A stretch of 64,000 nt of DNA from Rhodospirillales bacterium (GTDB taxonomy: Bacteria > Pseudomonadota > Alphaproteobacteria > Rhodospirillales > Shumkoniaceae), in assembly GCA_018432935.1 (NCBI GenBank), contig JAHDSF010000013.1, forward strand, positions 1 through 64,000, in the 5' to 3' direction. A program made the translations under genes and the position numbers. Positions 52,707 to 61,138 of this stretch are shown here, piece after piece (within the stretch, counting starts at the first letter, position 1; every line of letters starts with the position of its first letter). Under the pieces are notes generated by a model. The model saw only the letters and a list, made by a program, of their open reading frames with translations, was not told the DNA's origin and ran no database searches.

Positions 52707-53687
52707 TCAGTATTCCATGGCCCACATGTAGCGGCGCACCGTCAACGGGTGCCCGCGCGATTCCGAAAGCCGGATCGCATAGGTGCGCAAGAGCGGCTGC
52801 AGGACAAGCGGCTGCAGGAACTCCAGGACCTCCGGCGCGATGCCGGGAAGGCCGAGCGCCTCGACGTCGATCGTCAGGATTTTGTCGGTGAACTTGCGGG
52901 TGAAATCCAGGGCCCGCTGGTCCAGCTTGCGGCATGCCCCGTGGCCCAGCAGCAGGATGAACGGTACCGCATCGTCGGTGATCTCGAACGGTCCGTGGAA
53001 GTACTCGCCGGCATGGATCGCCTGGGTGTGGATCCACTGCATTTCCTGCAGAATGCAGATCGCGAAGGCGTAGGCGACGCCGTAGTTGGGGCCGCTCGCC
53101 ATCGTATAGATGACCGGCTCGCGCTTCACGGCATTGGCCCAGCGCAAGGCGGCCTCCGCGTGCTCCGCCTGCGCCTGCGCCACCAGACCGGGAAGCGCCG
53201 CCAGGCTTGTGGCCAGCGCGTCGTGTTTGCGGTTGCCCTCGCGGTCGCGCAACAGGCCGAAAGCCAGGCGCAGCAGGGCGGCACCGGCGCTGTCGGCGTT
53301 GGCCTCGGCCGGCCTCGAGAGGTAGGTGACGGTGCTGTCGACGGCCTGGGCGAGCTCGCATTCCGGCTTCGTCGTCAGTCCCACCGTGTAGGCGCCGCGA
53401 CTGCGGGCGAACCGCGCCGCCGCGACCGTCTCGGGAGTGTTGCCGGAGCTCGAGCACAGGAACACCACGCTGGACGGCCCCAGTCTCGGCAGGTCACGAA
53501 CCACGAACTCGGCCGCATTGTAGGTTTCCGAAGATAACGTGGTGGACTCGCGATCCAGGACGTACTTCGGGGCGTGCATCTGTGCGAAGGATCCGCCGCA
53601 GGCGACGAAGAAGACGTTCGCCAGTTCCTTGCGCCTGGCGACGGCCGTCAGTGCGGCCTGGATGTTCCGTTCGAACACGTTGTCCAT
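52707..53687 (-). CDS. SIS-domain sugar isomerase, FrlB-like deglycase
   Basis: A 326-residue double-SIS protein. It resembles fructoselysine-6-phosphate deglycase FrlB: FFVACGGSFAQ near residue 27, the ligand region AIHAGEYFHGPFEI, PFILLLG followed by RALDFTRKFTDKILTID, and a C-terminal RRYMWAMEY that parallels the FrlB ending. FrlB splits a 6-phosphorylated Amadori product into glucose 6-phosphate and the free amino acid. It lies 19 nt after the FrlD-like kinase gene, the enzyme that would make its substrate. The specific amino acid is not indicated. Start ATG 53687 has only a weak ribosome site. Confidence 0.78.
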   Translation of the reverse strand: MDNVFERNIQAALTAVARRKELANVFFVACGGSFAQMHAPKYVLDRESTTLSSETYNAAEFVVRDLPRLGPSSVVFLCSSSGNTPETVAAARFARSRGAYTVGLTTKPECELAQAVDSTVTYLSRPAEANADSAGAALLRLAFGLLRDREGNRKHDALATSLAALPGLVAQAQAEHAEAALRWANAVKREPVIYTMASGPNYGVAYAFAICILQEMQWIHTQAIHAGEYFHGPFEITDDAVPFILLLGHGACRKLDQRALDFTRKFTDKILTIDVEALGLPGIAPEVLEFLQPLVLQPLLRTYAIRLSESRGHPLTVRRYMWAMEY

Positions 53688-53706
53688 AATCCACCGCTTT
53701 TCTGGT

Positions 53707-54564
53707 CTACGAATGTGGGTTTGGCAGGTCTTCGGGCGGGAGCCCCGCAATCGGTACCCCGTGACCGAAACCGCCCAGCCAGCCGCACGCGGCGGCGGCG
53801 GCCTGGGCGCCGTTCTGCAATGCCGGTCGAATGGCGCGATCGCGAAGGTACCGGATCAGGAATCCGGCAATGAAGGCATCGCCCGCACCCAGCGTGTCGA
53901 CAACCGGGGCGGGGACGATCTTTTGGCGGTGCATCGCGCCGTCGGCCCAGGCGAGCGCGCCGTCGCTGCCGCGCGTCATCACGACGACCCGCGGCCCTGC
54001 AGACGACCACCGGCGCAGCACTGCGAGGCACTCCGCCTCGTCATGATCCGGAAACGAGAGGAAGGCGATGTCGACGTGGGGCGCGATCCGGGCACCGAGA
54101 TCGCCGCTCCAGCGGTACGAGAAGTCGTAGGACAAGAGGCCGGCCGCCTCGGCGATGGCGGGGATCATCTCCTCGTTGTCGCTGCAATAGCTGCTGTGGA
54201 CGGCATCGAAGCTGCGGACGTACGCGAAGTCGTCCGCGTCCAGACGGTATGCGGCCCGCACGCCGGGCGTCGATTTGACGAACACCCGGTCGCCGTCGCG
54301 ATGCCTGACTTGCACATGAGCGTTCTCGCCGTCGACGCAGCGGCATCGGGAAAGATCGACCCCCTCGGCGCTCATCGAATCATGAAGCAGGCGGCCGAAA
54401 ACATCGTTGGCAAGACACCCAAGATACCCGGTGTCGGCGCCCAGACGCTTTGCGAGGACGGCGACATTCACCGCATTGCCGCCGGGGAACATGACGTTCC
54501 TGTCGACGTAGATGTCGACCGTGTTGTCGCCGAGACCGAGCAGGCGGACCGAAGATCCCGTCAT
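53707..54564 (-). CDS. PfkB-family kinase, FrlD-like (fructosamine kinase)
   Basis: A 285-residue ribokinase-fold kinase. From memory it tracks E. coli FrlD closely: GDNTVDIYVDRN near residue 12, GGNAVNVAVLAKRLG at 28-42, DGDRVF, the SYDFSYRWS segment, and catalytic Asp229 in DTLGAGDAFIAGF. FrlD phosphorylates fructoselysine at C6 for FrlB. The start is placed at ATG 54564; a GTG at 54591 would add nine residues. It heads the leftward operon under the promoter at 54634-54662. Confidence 0.8.
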   Translation of the reverse strand: MTGSSVRLLGLGDNTVDIYVDRNVMFPGGNAVNVAVLAKRLGADTGYLGCLANDVFGRLLHDSMSAEGVDLSRCRCVDGENAHVQVRHRDGDRVFVKSTPGVRAAYRLDADDFAYVRSFDAVHSSYCSDNEEMIPAIAEAAGLLSYDFSYRWSGDLGARIAPHVDIAFLSFPDHDEAECLAVLRRWSSAGPRVVVMTRGSDGALAWADGAMHRQKIVPAPVVDTLGAGDAFIAGFLIRYLRDRAIRPALQNGAQAAAAACGWLGGFGHGVPIAGLPPEDLPNPHS

Positions 54565-54621
54565 CTCACCACCCCGTTCGAGGGACGACACGCAGCACGC
54601 GATCCGCCACCCTCACCCCCC

Positions 54622-54650
54622 TTGCATTCCGTTGGAATATCCCAGATAAT
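54622..54650 (+). promoter_or_regulatory. Candidate promoter of the GntR/UTRA regulator gene
   Basis: TTGCAT (54622-54627), a 17-nt spacer and GATAAT (54645-54650). It overlaps the divergent kinase promoter and its operator, so the regulator probably controls its own synthesis. Confidence 0.5.
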
Positions 54651-54674
54651 AGCCCAAGTCAAGTCACTGGGATA
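54634..54674 (-). promoter_or_regulatory. FrlD-like operon promoter with embedded dyad operator
   Basis: On the minus strand TTGACT (54657-54662), a 17-nt spacer and TATTCC (54634-54639). The dyad TAGCCCAA-N9-CTGGGATA (54650-54674) overlaps the -35 box, and TATCCCAG (54638-54645) repeats one half-site. The same dyad and spacing occur before the TRAP genes at 48863-48903. Confidence 0.65.
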
Positions 54675-54826
54675 CTTCCTCCGTGCCTGGTCCACTTCCC
54701 TCCCGCCGAGAAAGCGCATTCGGGTTGACATCGCTGGAGCCTCCTTTCACAAGCATGTCCCGTGGGGCAGTGCGCGGGGGTGCCTCCGAAGTCTCCGTCT
54801 GGAACAGACCAAGGAACGGCGCGACG

Positions 54827-55546
54827 ATGCTTCGATACCAGAAAGTCGAAGAGCACATCAGGGACCTGTTGAAGTCCACGGATTACGCGCCCGGGGACCG
54901 GCTGCCGTCGGAACGTGATCTTGCTGGTACTCTCGGCGTCAACCGGCTGACGGTGCGTCGTGCCGTCAACAATCTGATCCGGGCGGGCCTGCTGGACGGG
55001 AACGGCACCAGCGGGACGCGCGTCGCCTCGCCGAAGATGGTTCGGCGTGTCGATGTGTACCAATCCGTCGGCATCCATCGCGTCATCACCGGCCTCGGCG
55101 GCGCGCCGAGCAACAAGCTGCTCCATTTCCAGATCGGGACGGCAGGATCCAAGATCGCCGACCGGCTGAAAATCGACGAGGGCGACGAAGTCATCATCGT
55201 GCGCCGGGTCTGGAGCATCGACGGCACGCCGTTCTGCATCGAGACCAGTCACCTCGTCTCCCATCTCATTCCGGGCCTGACGGCGGACGATCTCGTCGCC
55301 GGCCAGTCCCTTTATGCGTTGCTTTCGTCCCGTTATGGCATCGAGACCGTCAATGCCGAGCGGACGATCACGGTCGCCCAGGTCAACGATCTCGAAGGGC
55401 GCCTGCTGGACGTGCCCCCCGGTACGGCCGTACTCGCGCTCAAGCTGCTGGTCGAGACCCGGGACAAGCAGCCGATCGAATACATGAGCTCGATCAACAA
55501 CCCCAAGCTCGTCGTCTTCCGCACCGTCCTGCCAGATCGCGAGTGA
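54827..55546 (+). CDS. GntR-family regulator with UTRA ligand domain
   Basis: A 239-residue HutC-type GntR regulator. The winged helix (residues 1-65) reads VEEHIRDLLKSTDYAPGDRLPSERDLA, then VNRLTVRRAVNNLIRAG. A UTRA domain follows (about 85-235) with RVWSIDGTPFCIETSHL and YGIETVNAERTITVAQVND, which in relatives binds sugar phosphates or amino-acid derivatives. The start at ATG 54827 gives the usual short N-terminus; the frame is open from 54683. It is divergent from the FrlD-like gene and probably represses through the shared dyad. E. coli frl genes also have a GntR regulator, FrlR. Confidence 0.87.
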   Translation: MLRYQKVEEHIRDLLKSTDYAPGDRLPSERDLAGTLGVNRLTVRRAVNNLIRAGLLDGNGTSGTRVASPKMVRRVDVYQSVGIHRVITGLGGAPSNKLLHFQIGTAGSKIADRLKIDEGDEVIIVRRVWSIDGTPFCIETSHLVSHLIPGLTADDLVAGQSLYALLSSRYGIETVNAERTITVAQVNDLEGRLLDVPPGTAVLALKLLVETRDKQPIEYMSSINNPKLVVFRTVLPDRE

Positions 55547-55589
55547 GCCGCCGCCCCAGAGCAGGCGCGCGGAGCAGAGGGACTACACC

Positions 55590-56957
55590 ATGACCGCCTC
55601 CCGTGATGCACGCGATTCCCGCCCGCCACTCGCGATTCCGCTTCAGCCGGTCACCGGCGATGACGTCGTTCCGGCCAGCGTCGACGTTCTCGTCATCGGC
55701 GGCGGCATCATCGGCGCAAGTGCGGCCCTGTTCCTGGCCCAAGGCGGCACCCAGGTCGCGCTTTGCGAGAAGGGTCAGATCGGCGCCGAGCAGTCCGGGC
55801 GCAACTGGGGCTGGGTCCGGCAGATGGGCCGCGAACCTGCCGAGATCCCGCTTGCCATCGAGAGCCTCAGCCTGTGGCGGGAGATGAACCGCATCACCGG
55901 GGCGGAAACCGGGTTCCGCCAGACCGGCATCACCTATCTATGCGAACGCGCGCGCGACATGGCGGATCTGGACGCCTGGCTCGCTCAGGCCAAGGGGTCG
56001 GGATTGCCGACCCGCTGGCTCGGCCGCGAAGAGATCGCCCGCATGGTCCCGGGCCTCTCCAGGCCGGTGATGGGGGCGTTGCATACCGCCACGGACGGCC
56101 GCGCCGAGCCGGAACTGGCCGCGCCGGCGATCGCCGAAGCGGCCCGCCGCGCCGGTGCATGCCTGCTGACACCATGCGCGGTGCGCGGGATCGATCGTCG
56201 GGGAGGCCGTGTCTGCGGCGTAATCACCGAACGCGGCCCCATCGCCTGCCAGGCCGCGGTGATCGCAGGCGGAGCCTGGACGAGGCTGTTCGCAGGCAAC
56301 CTGGGGATCGACTTCCCCAGCCTGAAGATTCTGGGCATGGCGGCGCGCGTCGAGGCGCTGGACGGGGTCTGCGACATGCCGGTAGGGGGCAGCGATTTCG
56401 CCTTCCGCAAACGCCTCGACGGCGGCTTCACGATCGGCCTCCGCAACCACAATGTCGCCCCCCTCATTCCGGACAGCTTCCGCCTTTTCGCCGATTTCCT
56501 GCCGAACCTGCTGAAGCACTACCGCGAGTTCCGGCTGCACTTCGGGCGCCACTTTTTCGAGGAGCTGCGCACCCCGCGGCGCTGGGGCATGGACGAGGTG
56601 TCACCGTTCGAGCGGATTCGGGTTCTCGAGCCCAGCCCGTTTGCCGGACTCATCGCCAAGAGCGCTGCCAGGCTCGGCACGGCCTTGCCGTCCTTCGCCG
56701 GCGCCCGGGTCACGCAGAGCTGGGGTGGGATGATCGATGTCACCCCCGATGGCGTGCCGGTGATCGGACCGATCAAGGGCATTCCGGGCCTGTATGTCGC
56801 AGGCGGTTTCTCCGGCCACGGTTTCGGGATCGGCCCGGGAGCTGGCCGCCTGGTCGTCGATCTGGTCCTGGGACGGAAACCCTGCGTCGATCCTTATCCA
56901 TTCCGCCTGGAACGCCTTCGCGAAATGAAGGCGCTCCCGGAGTGCGCGCCGGGATGA
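55590..56957 (+). CDS. FAD-dependent DAO-type amine oxidase
   Basis: A 455-residue flavoprotein of the glycine/D-amino-acid oxidase family. The dinucleotide motif VIGGGIIGASAALFLAQGG is at about residues 35-53, SGRNWGWVRQMGREP is a segment often seen in amine oxidase subgroups, and GVPVIGPIKGIPGLYVAGGFSGHGFG is the C-terminal FAD site. Members oxidise secondary or primary amines, including sarcosine, D-amino acids and, in some bacteria, fructosyl amino acids. It lies 43 nt after the UTRA regulator and probably shares its transcript, so an Amadori-oxidase role is reasonable but unproven. Confidence 0.85.
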   Translation: MTASRDARDSRPPLAIPLQPVTGDDVVPASVDVLVIGGGIIGASAALFLAQGGTQVALCEKGQIGAEQSGRNWGWVRQMGREPAEIPLAIESLSLWREMNRITGAETGFRQTGITYLCERARDMADLDAWLAQAKGSGLPTRWLGREEIARMVPGLSRPVMGALHTATDGRAEPELAAPAIAEAARRAGACLLTPCAVRGIDRRGGRVCGVITERGPIACQAAVIAGGAWTRLFAGNLGIDFPSLKILGMAARVEALDGVCDMPVGGSDFAFRKRLDGGFTIGLRNHNVAPLIPDSFRLFADFLPNLLKHYREFRLHFGRHFFEELRTPRRWGMDEVSPFERIRVLEPSPFAGLIAKSAARLGTALPSFAGARVTQSWGGMIDVTPDGVPVIGPIKGIPGLYVAGGFSGHGFGIGPGAGRLVVDLVLGRKPCVDPYPFRLERLREMKALPECAPG

Positions 56958-56997
56958 GGTCGCCGACAGCGGCCGAAGCCTCGGCGAGCAGGCGCGG

Positions 56998-57441
56998 CTA
57001 CTGGTCGATCTCGGGCTCGACGAGCTCAGCAAGCTTGTTCAAGGAATCCTGCCATCCCAGGTAGCAGGCCTCGGGCGGGATCTGATCCGGCACGCCTGCC
57101 TGTTCGATATTGATCTCCGTGCCCACCGAAACGGCCTTCAGGGTCACGGTAATACGCATCTCGCCCGGCAAATTGCGGTCGTCGAACGTATCGGTGTAGA
57201 CGAGGCGCTCTCCCGGCACGAGATCGAGATAGGTGCCACCAAACGAGTGGCCCTTGCCCGTCGTGAAATTTCGGAAGGACATTCTGTGTTTGCCTCCGAC
57301 CTTCGCGTCCAGTTCATGGACCGTGCAGACATATCCATGAGGGGGGAGCCAACTCGCCACGGCATCGCTTTCCAGGAACGCGCGATACACCTTCTCTGGC
57401 CTGGCAGCGATGACCCGGTGGAGGTGAATCGTATTGGGCAT
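56998..57441 (-). CDS. SRPBCC (AHSA1-type) domain protein
   Basis: A 147-residue single-domain protein of the START/Bet v 1 fold, AHSA1 type. It begins TIHLHRVIAARPEKVYRAFLESDAVASWLPPHG, followed by the GGKHRMSFRNFTTGKGHSFGGTYLDLVPGERL-like sheet and a C-terminal helix GWQDSLNKLAELVEP. Such proteins bind hydrophobic ligands or act in stress response. It converges on the DAO oxidase. No ligand can be assigned. Confidence 0.85.
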   Translation of the reverse strand: MPNTIHLHRVIAARPEKVYRAFLESDAVASWLPPHGYVCTVHELDAKVGGKHRMSFRNFTTGKGHSFGGTYLDLVPGERLVYTDTFDDRNLPGEMRITVTLKAVSVGTEINIEQAGVPDQIPPEACYLGWQDSLNKLAELVEPEIDQ

Positions 57442-57662
57442 GCCGTTCTCCTTTTGGTTCGATGTCGCATGGAAATCCCGGCGATGTTCCGAGGACGGAC
57501 AGCGAAGGCGCCTTCCGACTCCGCATGATGAGTAAGCGCTTCGCCGCCGCCCGCCGCTGACGTGAGGCCCTCGGTTGCCGCTCGCCCTCCGATCGCCATC
57601 TCTCTCAAATCCGATTCCAGGAAGATCGGGCGTGCCGTGTCGGCGGCAAGGCAGACCAGGTC

Positions 57663-58871
57663 ATGAACCGGAAGGCGGCTTTGACAAGCGTGGTTGCGGT
57701 TGCGGCGGTAGCTGCGATCGCCTTCGCTGGCTGGATCGCTTCTTTGCCGGCAACGCCGGAAGCGGGCGCTCCTGCAGTCCCCGCCGCCGCAGAACTCGAA
57801 GCCGCCCTCGCCCGGCTGAAGCCCCCCAAGCGCGAGCGCCCGCTGATTGCCGTCATCGGCATCAACGACGCGACCGAGACGACGGACTACCTCATGCCCT
57901 ACGGCATTCTGCGCCGCGCCGATGTCGCCGACGTGGTGGCCCTGTCGACCGAACCGGGGCCGGTAACCCTCTACCCCGCCCTGCGGGTCGAGGCGGACGC
58001 GACGGTGGCCGAATTCGATGGCAGACACCCGGAAGGCGCTGATTATGTCATCGTGCCGGCCATGAGCCGCGACGACGATCCGGCAGTCCTTCTCTGGCTG
58101 CGCGATCAGGCTGCCAAAGGGGCCGTTATCGTCGGCGTCTGCGCCGGAGCGAAGGTGGTCGGCGCCGCCGGGCTTCTCGCCGGGAAGAAGGCGACCACCC
58201 ACTGGTTCTACCGTGAAGAGCTGTTCCGGGAGAGCCCGGCCGCGATCCAGGTTGCCGATCGCCGGATCGTGGTCGACGACGGCGTCGCGACGACGACGGG
58301 CATCACCGCCTCGATGCCGATGGCGATCACGCTGATCGCGGCCATCGCCGGCCGGAGCAAGGCGGATTCGGTCGCCGGCGAACTGGGTCTCGCCCACTGG
58401 GACGCACGCCATGACAGCAGCGCTTTCAAGCTGACCCGCCCGTTCGCCCTCACCGTGCTCGGCAACGTGCTCAAATTCTGGGATCGGGATCGGCTCGGAA
58501 TTGCGCTCGAGCCTGCCGTCGATGAGGTATCGCTCGCTTTGGTGGCCGACGCCTGGTCGCGAACCTATCGCTCCCGAGCGTTCACGTTTGCCCCCGACAG
58601 CGGTGCGCGGCGAAGCCGCAACGGCTTGCGCCTCCTGCCGGACCGGGTCGCCACGACCTGGTCCGCAGATCGCGATCTGTCCCCGATCGGCGAAGGTCGG
58701 CCTGTCGAGATCCTTGACCGGACTCTGCTCCGAATCTCCGCCCGATATGGCGCGCCGACCGCCCACGTCGTCGCCATGCAGCTTGAGTATCCGAAAAGGC
58801 TGGGACAGGAGGGCCGCCGGACGACGGCGCGAAGCCTCGCTGTCGCGCCGCTCCTGCCGCAGCGGCGTTAG
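57663..58871 (+). CDS. DJ-1/PfpI-domain protein with N-terminal membrane anchor
   Basis: A 402-residue protein. A basic start and hydrophobic helix (about residues 9-29) precede a DJ-1/PfpI domain (about 60-235) with the nucleophile elbow GVCAGAK and Cys160. The order YVIVPAMSRDDDPAVLLWL and TTTGITASMPMAI is that of GlxA/FtrA-type regulators, but the C-terminal AraC helix-turn-helix is missing. In its place is a roughly 150-residue region without recognised family. It would therefore sit at the membrane, perhaps periplasmic. It overlaps the pyruvate-kinase-like stop by 4 nt. Confidence 0.75.
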   Translation: MNRKAALTSVVAVAAVAAIAFAGWIASLPATPEAGAPAVPAAAELEAALARLKPPKRERPLIAVIGINDATETTDYLMPYGILRRADVADVVALSTEPGPVTLYPALRVEADATVAEFDGRHPEGADYVIVPAMSRDDDPAVLLWLRDQAAKGAVIVGVCAGAKVVGAAGLLAGKKATTHWFYREELFRESPAAIQVADRRIVVDDGVATTTGITASMPMAITLIAAIAGRSKADSVAGELGLAHWDARHDSSAFKLTRPFALTVLGNVLKFWDRDRLGIALEPAVDEVSLALVADAWSRTYRSRAFTFAPDSGARRSRNGLRLLPDRVATTWSADRDLSPIGEGRPVEILDRTLLRISARYGAPTAHVVAMQLEYPKRLGQEGRRTTARSLAVAPLLPQRR

Positions 58872-60751
58872 GGGCGTCCGCCGTCCTTCAGCGTTTCGGC
58901 GAGCGGATCCAAGGACAGCCTCGGCAGCATCGCCTTCTTCTTGGCCTGGTGGTCGCCGGCCCGCGCCAGCACGGCGCCGAGGAACGACACCACCTCGACG
59001 ATATGCGGGCCCTTGTTGAGCATCACGCACTCCGCCCGCCCGCTCATCGCCGCATCGGTCACCTCGGCGCGAGACGGCATGCCGGTGCGCGCCATTCCCT
59101 CCAGCACCTGGGTCGCCCAGACGACGGGAACGTGGGCCGCCTCGCACAGGCACAGGATCTCTTCCTGCACCTCGGCCAGGCGGTCGAAGCCGATCTCGAC
59201 GGCCAGGTCCCCGCGCGCCACCATCACGCCCACCGGCGGCGAGCGGAGGCCGGCCAGCAGCAACTCGGGGAGATGCTGGAACGCGGCCTTGTTCTCGATC
59301 TTCAGCACGATTCCCAGATGCTTCGCCCCGCGCGCCGCCAGATGCTCCTGCAGCCGGACCACGTCCTCGGCCCGCTTGACGAACGACAGGGCCACCATGT
59401 CGACCCGCCCGGCCATGAAGTCGAGCGCCTCGACGTCGCGCGGGCTGAGGGCGGGAATGTCGAGCATGGTATCCGGCAGGTTGATCCCTTTCTCGTTGCG
59501 CAGGCGGGACCCCTTGGTGGCGGCGAAGGTGATCTCGATCACGATCTCGTCGGCCGAAACCTCCCGCAGCACGCCGCCGATCTTGCCGTCGTCGAGCCAG
59601 ATCGCCTCGCCCGGCCTGGCGTGCCGGAAGGCTTCCGGCAGCGAGCACGGGATCCGGGCCGGCTCAAGGATGGTGCCATCGGGCGCGATCCGGGCCGGGC
59701 GCCCCGGCGTGTCGTCCCGGGTCAGGACAAGCCGGTCGCCGCGGTGCAGCTGAATCGGTACCGTGACCGGCGGCAGCATGCCGACGGCGCCGGCCGCAAG
59801 CACCTTTCCCTTCCGCTCAAGGACGATGCCGGCGCCCTCGGCAATGAACATCGTTTCGGCGGTCGAGACCATCAGGGAACGGCCGCAGCGCATCGTGACC
59901 GCCAGCAGGGCTTGCCGGCCGCGGCGGTCCTGGACCCACACATAATCTCCGTCCTGGGCCGGCTCGAGGACATCGCCGAGGATCGGCAGCACAGCCTCGA
60001 CCTCCGCCGGTGGCGGTTCGGAGGCGCCGGCCGGCGTCAGCCAGACGGCAACCGGCGCCGCCGGATGGCTGCTTCCTTCACGTCTGGGATCGATCTTGAC
60101 CACCCCCATCGACGGCGTGATCGCCCCGGTGCGCAGCTTCGGCCCGGGAAGATCGGCCAGAACAGGGCACTTCCGCCCGCTTTTCGCCTCCGCTCGGCGC
60201 AGGTTCTCGATCATCCCCTGCCACGCCTCGGGTCCGTCGTGGGCGCAGTTGATCCGCATCACCGACATTCCCGCCTCGATCAGCGCGAGAACCAGCGCCT
60301 CGTCCCGGGCGGCCGCCGAAGGCATCGTCACCATGATGCGGACCGGCTGCTCTCCGCCCGCCGGTCCGAGGAGACAGTCCGCACGGCTCTTCAGCAGCCG
60401 AGGCCCGGAGCGGAAGTCGGTCGGCAGCAGATCGGGATCGAACGGCTCCTCGGGTCGCGCCGCCAGTCGATGCAGCGGCCTCAGCACCGCGTTCAAGGTC
60501 GCCAGGACGTGAGCCTCGAGACGGCCGAGCGAGGAAAGCCCCTGCTCGGCGAGGTCCTGCTGGAGCGGCCGCAGGTCGCTCTCCCGCAGCCCCAGGTAGT
60601 GCAGCAGATTGCGGGCGCTGTTCCGGCTCTCAGGCGGAATGGGGGCGAGGAGAGCCCGGTGGCCGTCCTCGAAGGCGAGGCACCGCCGGCGCAACTCCGT
60701 CACTGCCTCGAGCAGCGCCTCGATGGACGATCGATCGGGCCGCGGATTCAT
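58868..60751 (-). CDS. Pyruvate-kinase-like protein with N-terminal extension, lacking the C-terminal domain
   Basis: A 627-residue protein. Residues 1-135 form a helical extension. The (beta/alpha)8 pyruvate kinase domain follows: VTMPSAAARDEALV, MRINCAHDG (usual form RxNFSHG, with one Ser to Ala), DLPGPKLRTG, an inserted B-like domain, ALSFVKRAEDV, VLKIENKAAF with the catalytic Lys, MVARGDLAVEIG and ATQVLEGM. After this about 65 residues remain, so the allosteric C-terminal domain is absent. It may be a variant pyruvate kinase or a related phosphotransferase. It converges on the DJ-1 gene. Confidence 0.78.
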   Translation of the reverse strand: MNPRPDRSSIEALLEAVTELRRRCLAFEDGHRALLAPIPPESRNSARNLLHYLGLRESDLRPLQQDLAEQGLSSLGRLEAHVLATLNAVLRPLHRLAARPEEPFDPDLLPTDFRSGPRLLKSRADCLLGPAGGEQPVRIMVTMPSAAARDEALVLALIEAGMSVMRINCAHDGPEAWQGMIENLRRAEAKSGRKCPVLADLPGPKLRTGAITPSMGVVKIDPRREGSSHPAAPVAVWLTPAGASEPPPAEVEAVLPILGDVLEPAQDGDYVWVQDRRGRQALLAVTMRCGRSLMVSTAETMFIAEGAGIVLERKGKVLAAGAVGMLPPVTVPIQLHRGDRLVLTRDDTPGRPARIAPDGTILEPARIPCSLPEAFRHARPGEAIWLDDGKIGGVLREVSADEIVIEITFAATKGSRLRNEKGINLPDTMLDIPALSPRDVEALDFMAGRVDMVALSFVKRAEDVVRLQEHLAARGAKHLGIVLKIENKAAFQHLPELLLAGLRSPPVGVMVARGDLAVEIGFDRLAEVQEEILCLCEAAHVPVVWATQVLEGMARTGMPSRAEVTDAAMSGRAECVMLNKGPHIVEVVSFLGAVLARAGDHQAKKKAMLPRLSLDPLAETLKDGGRP

Positions 60752-61138
60752 TCGGGTCAGGAATCCCTCGACGACAGAAGGGGGACACCTCCTCCCCTCC
60801 GAACGGGGCGGACGTTAGCAGGCGAGCGATTGCAGTTTCATGACGGTTTTGCGACGGAACGGCGACCGCGAGGAAACCTCTGCGTAGTCACATGACCCGA
60901 GCGCCGCGGACCCAGACTTCGCGAATGACGGGCGTGTTCCTGAACATGCGGACGCGGACTACGTCCCCACACTCGCGCCCGATTGCTCGATCCCATCGCC
61001 ATGTCACGTCCAGGCGGGGTTGCGGGTATCGACCAGTGGGAACCGGTATTCCCCATCGAGGTCGTCGCCGGACGACCTCCGGCTTTCGCCGGAATGACGA
61101 TTCCGTTCGATTGTGCGTCGCTCTGGCCGTCAGCCGCT
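60752..61138. other. Intergenic region with a repeat-like segment
   Basis: No gene was recognised in these 387 nt. The segment 61060-61105 contains the inverted GCCGG/CCGGC pattern ending in CGCCGGAATGACG, resembling dispersed intergenic repeats. Other frames show no family. Confidence 0.4.
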
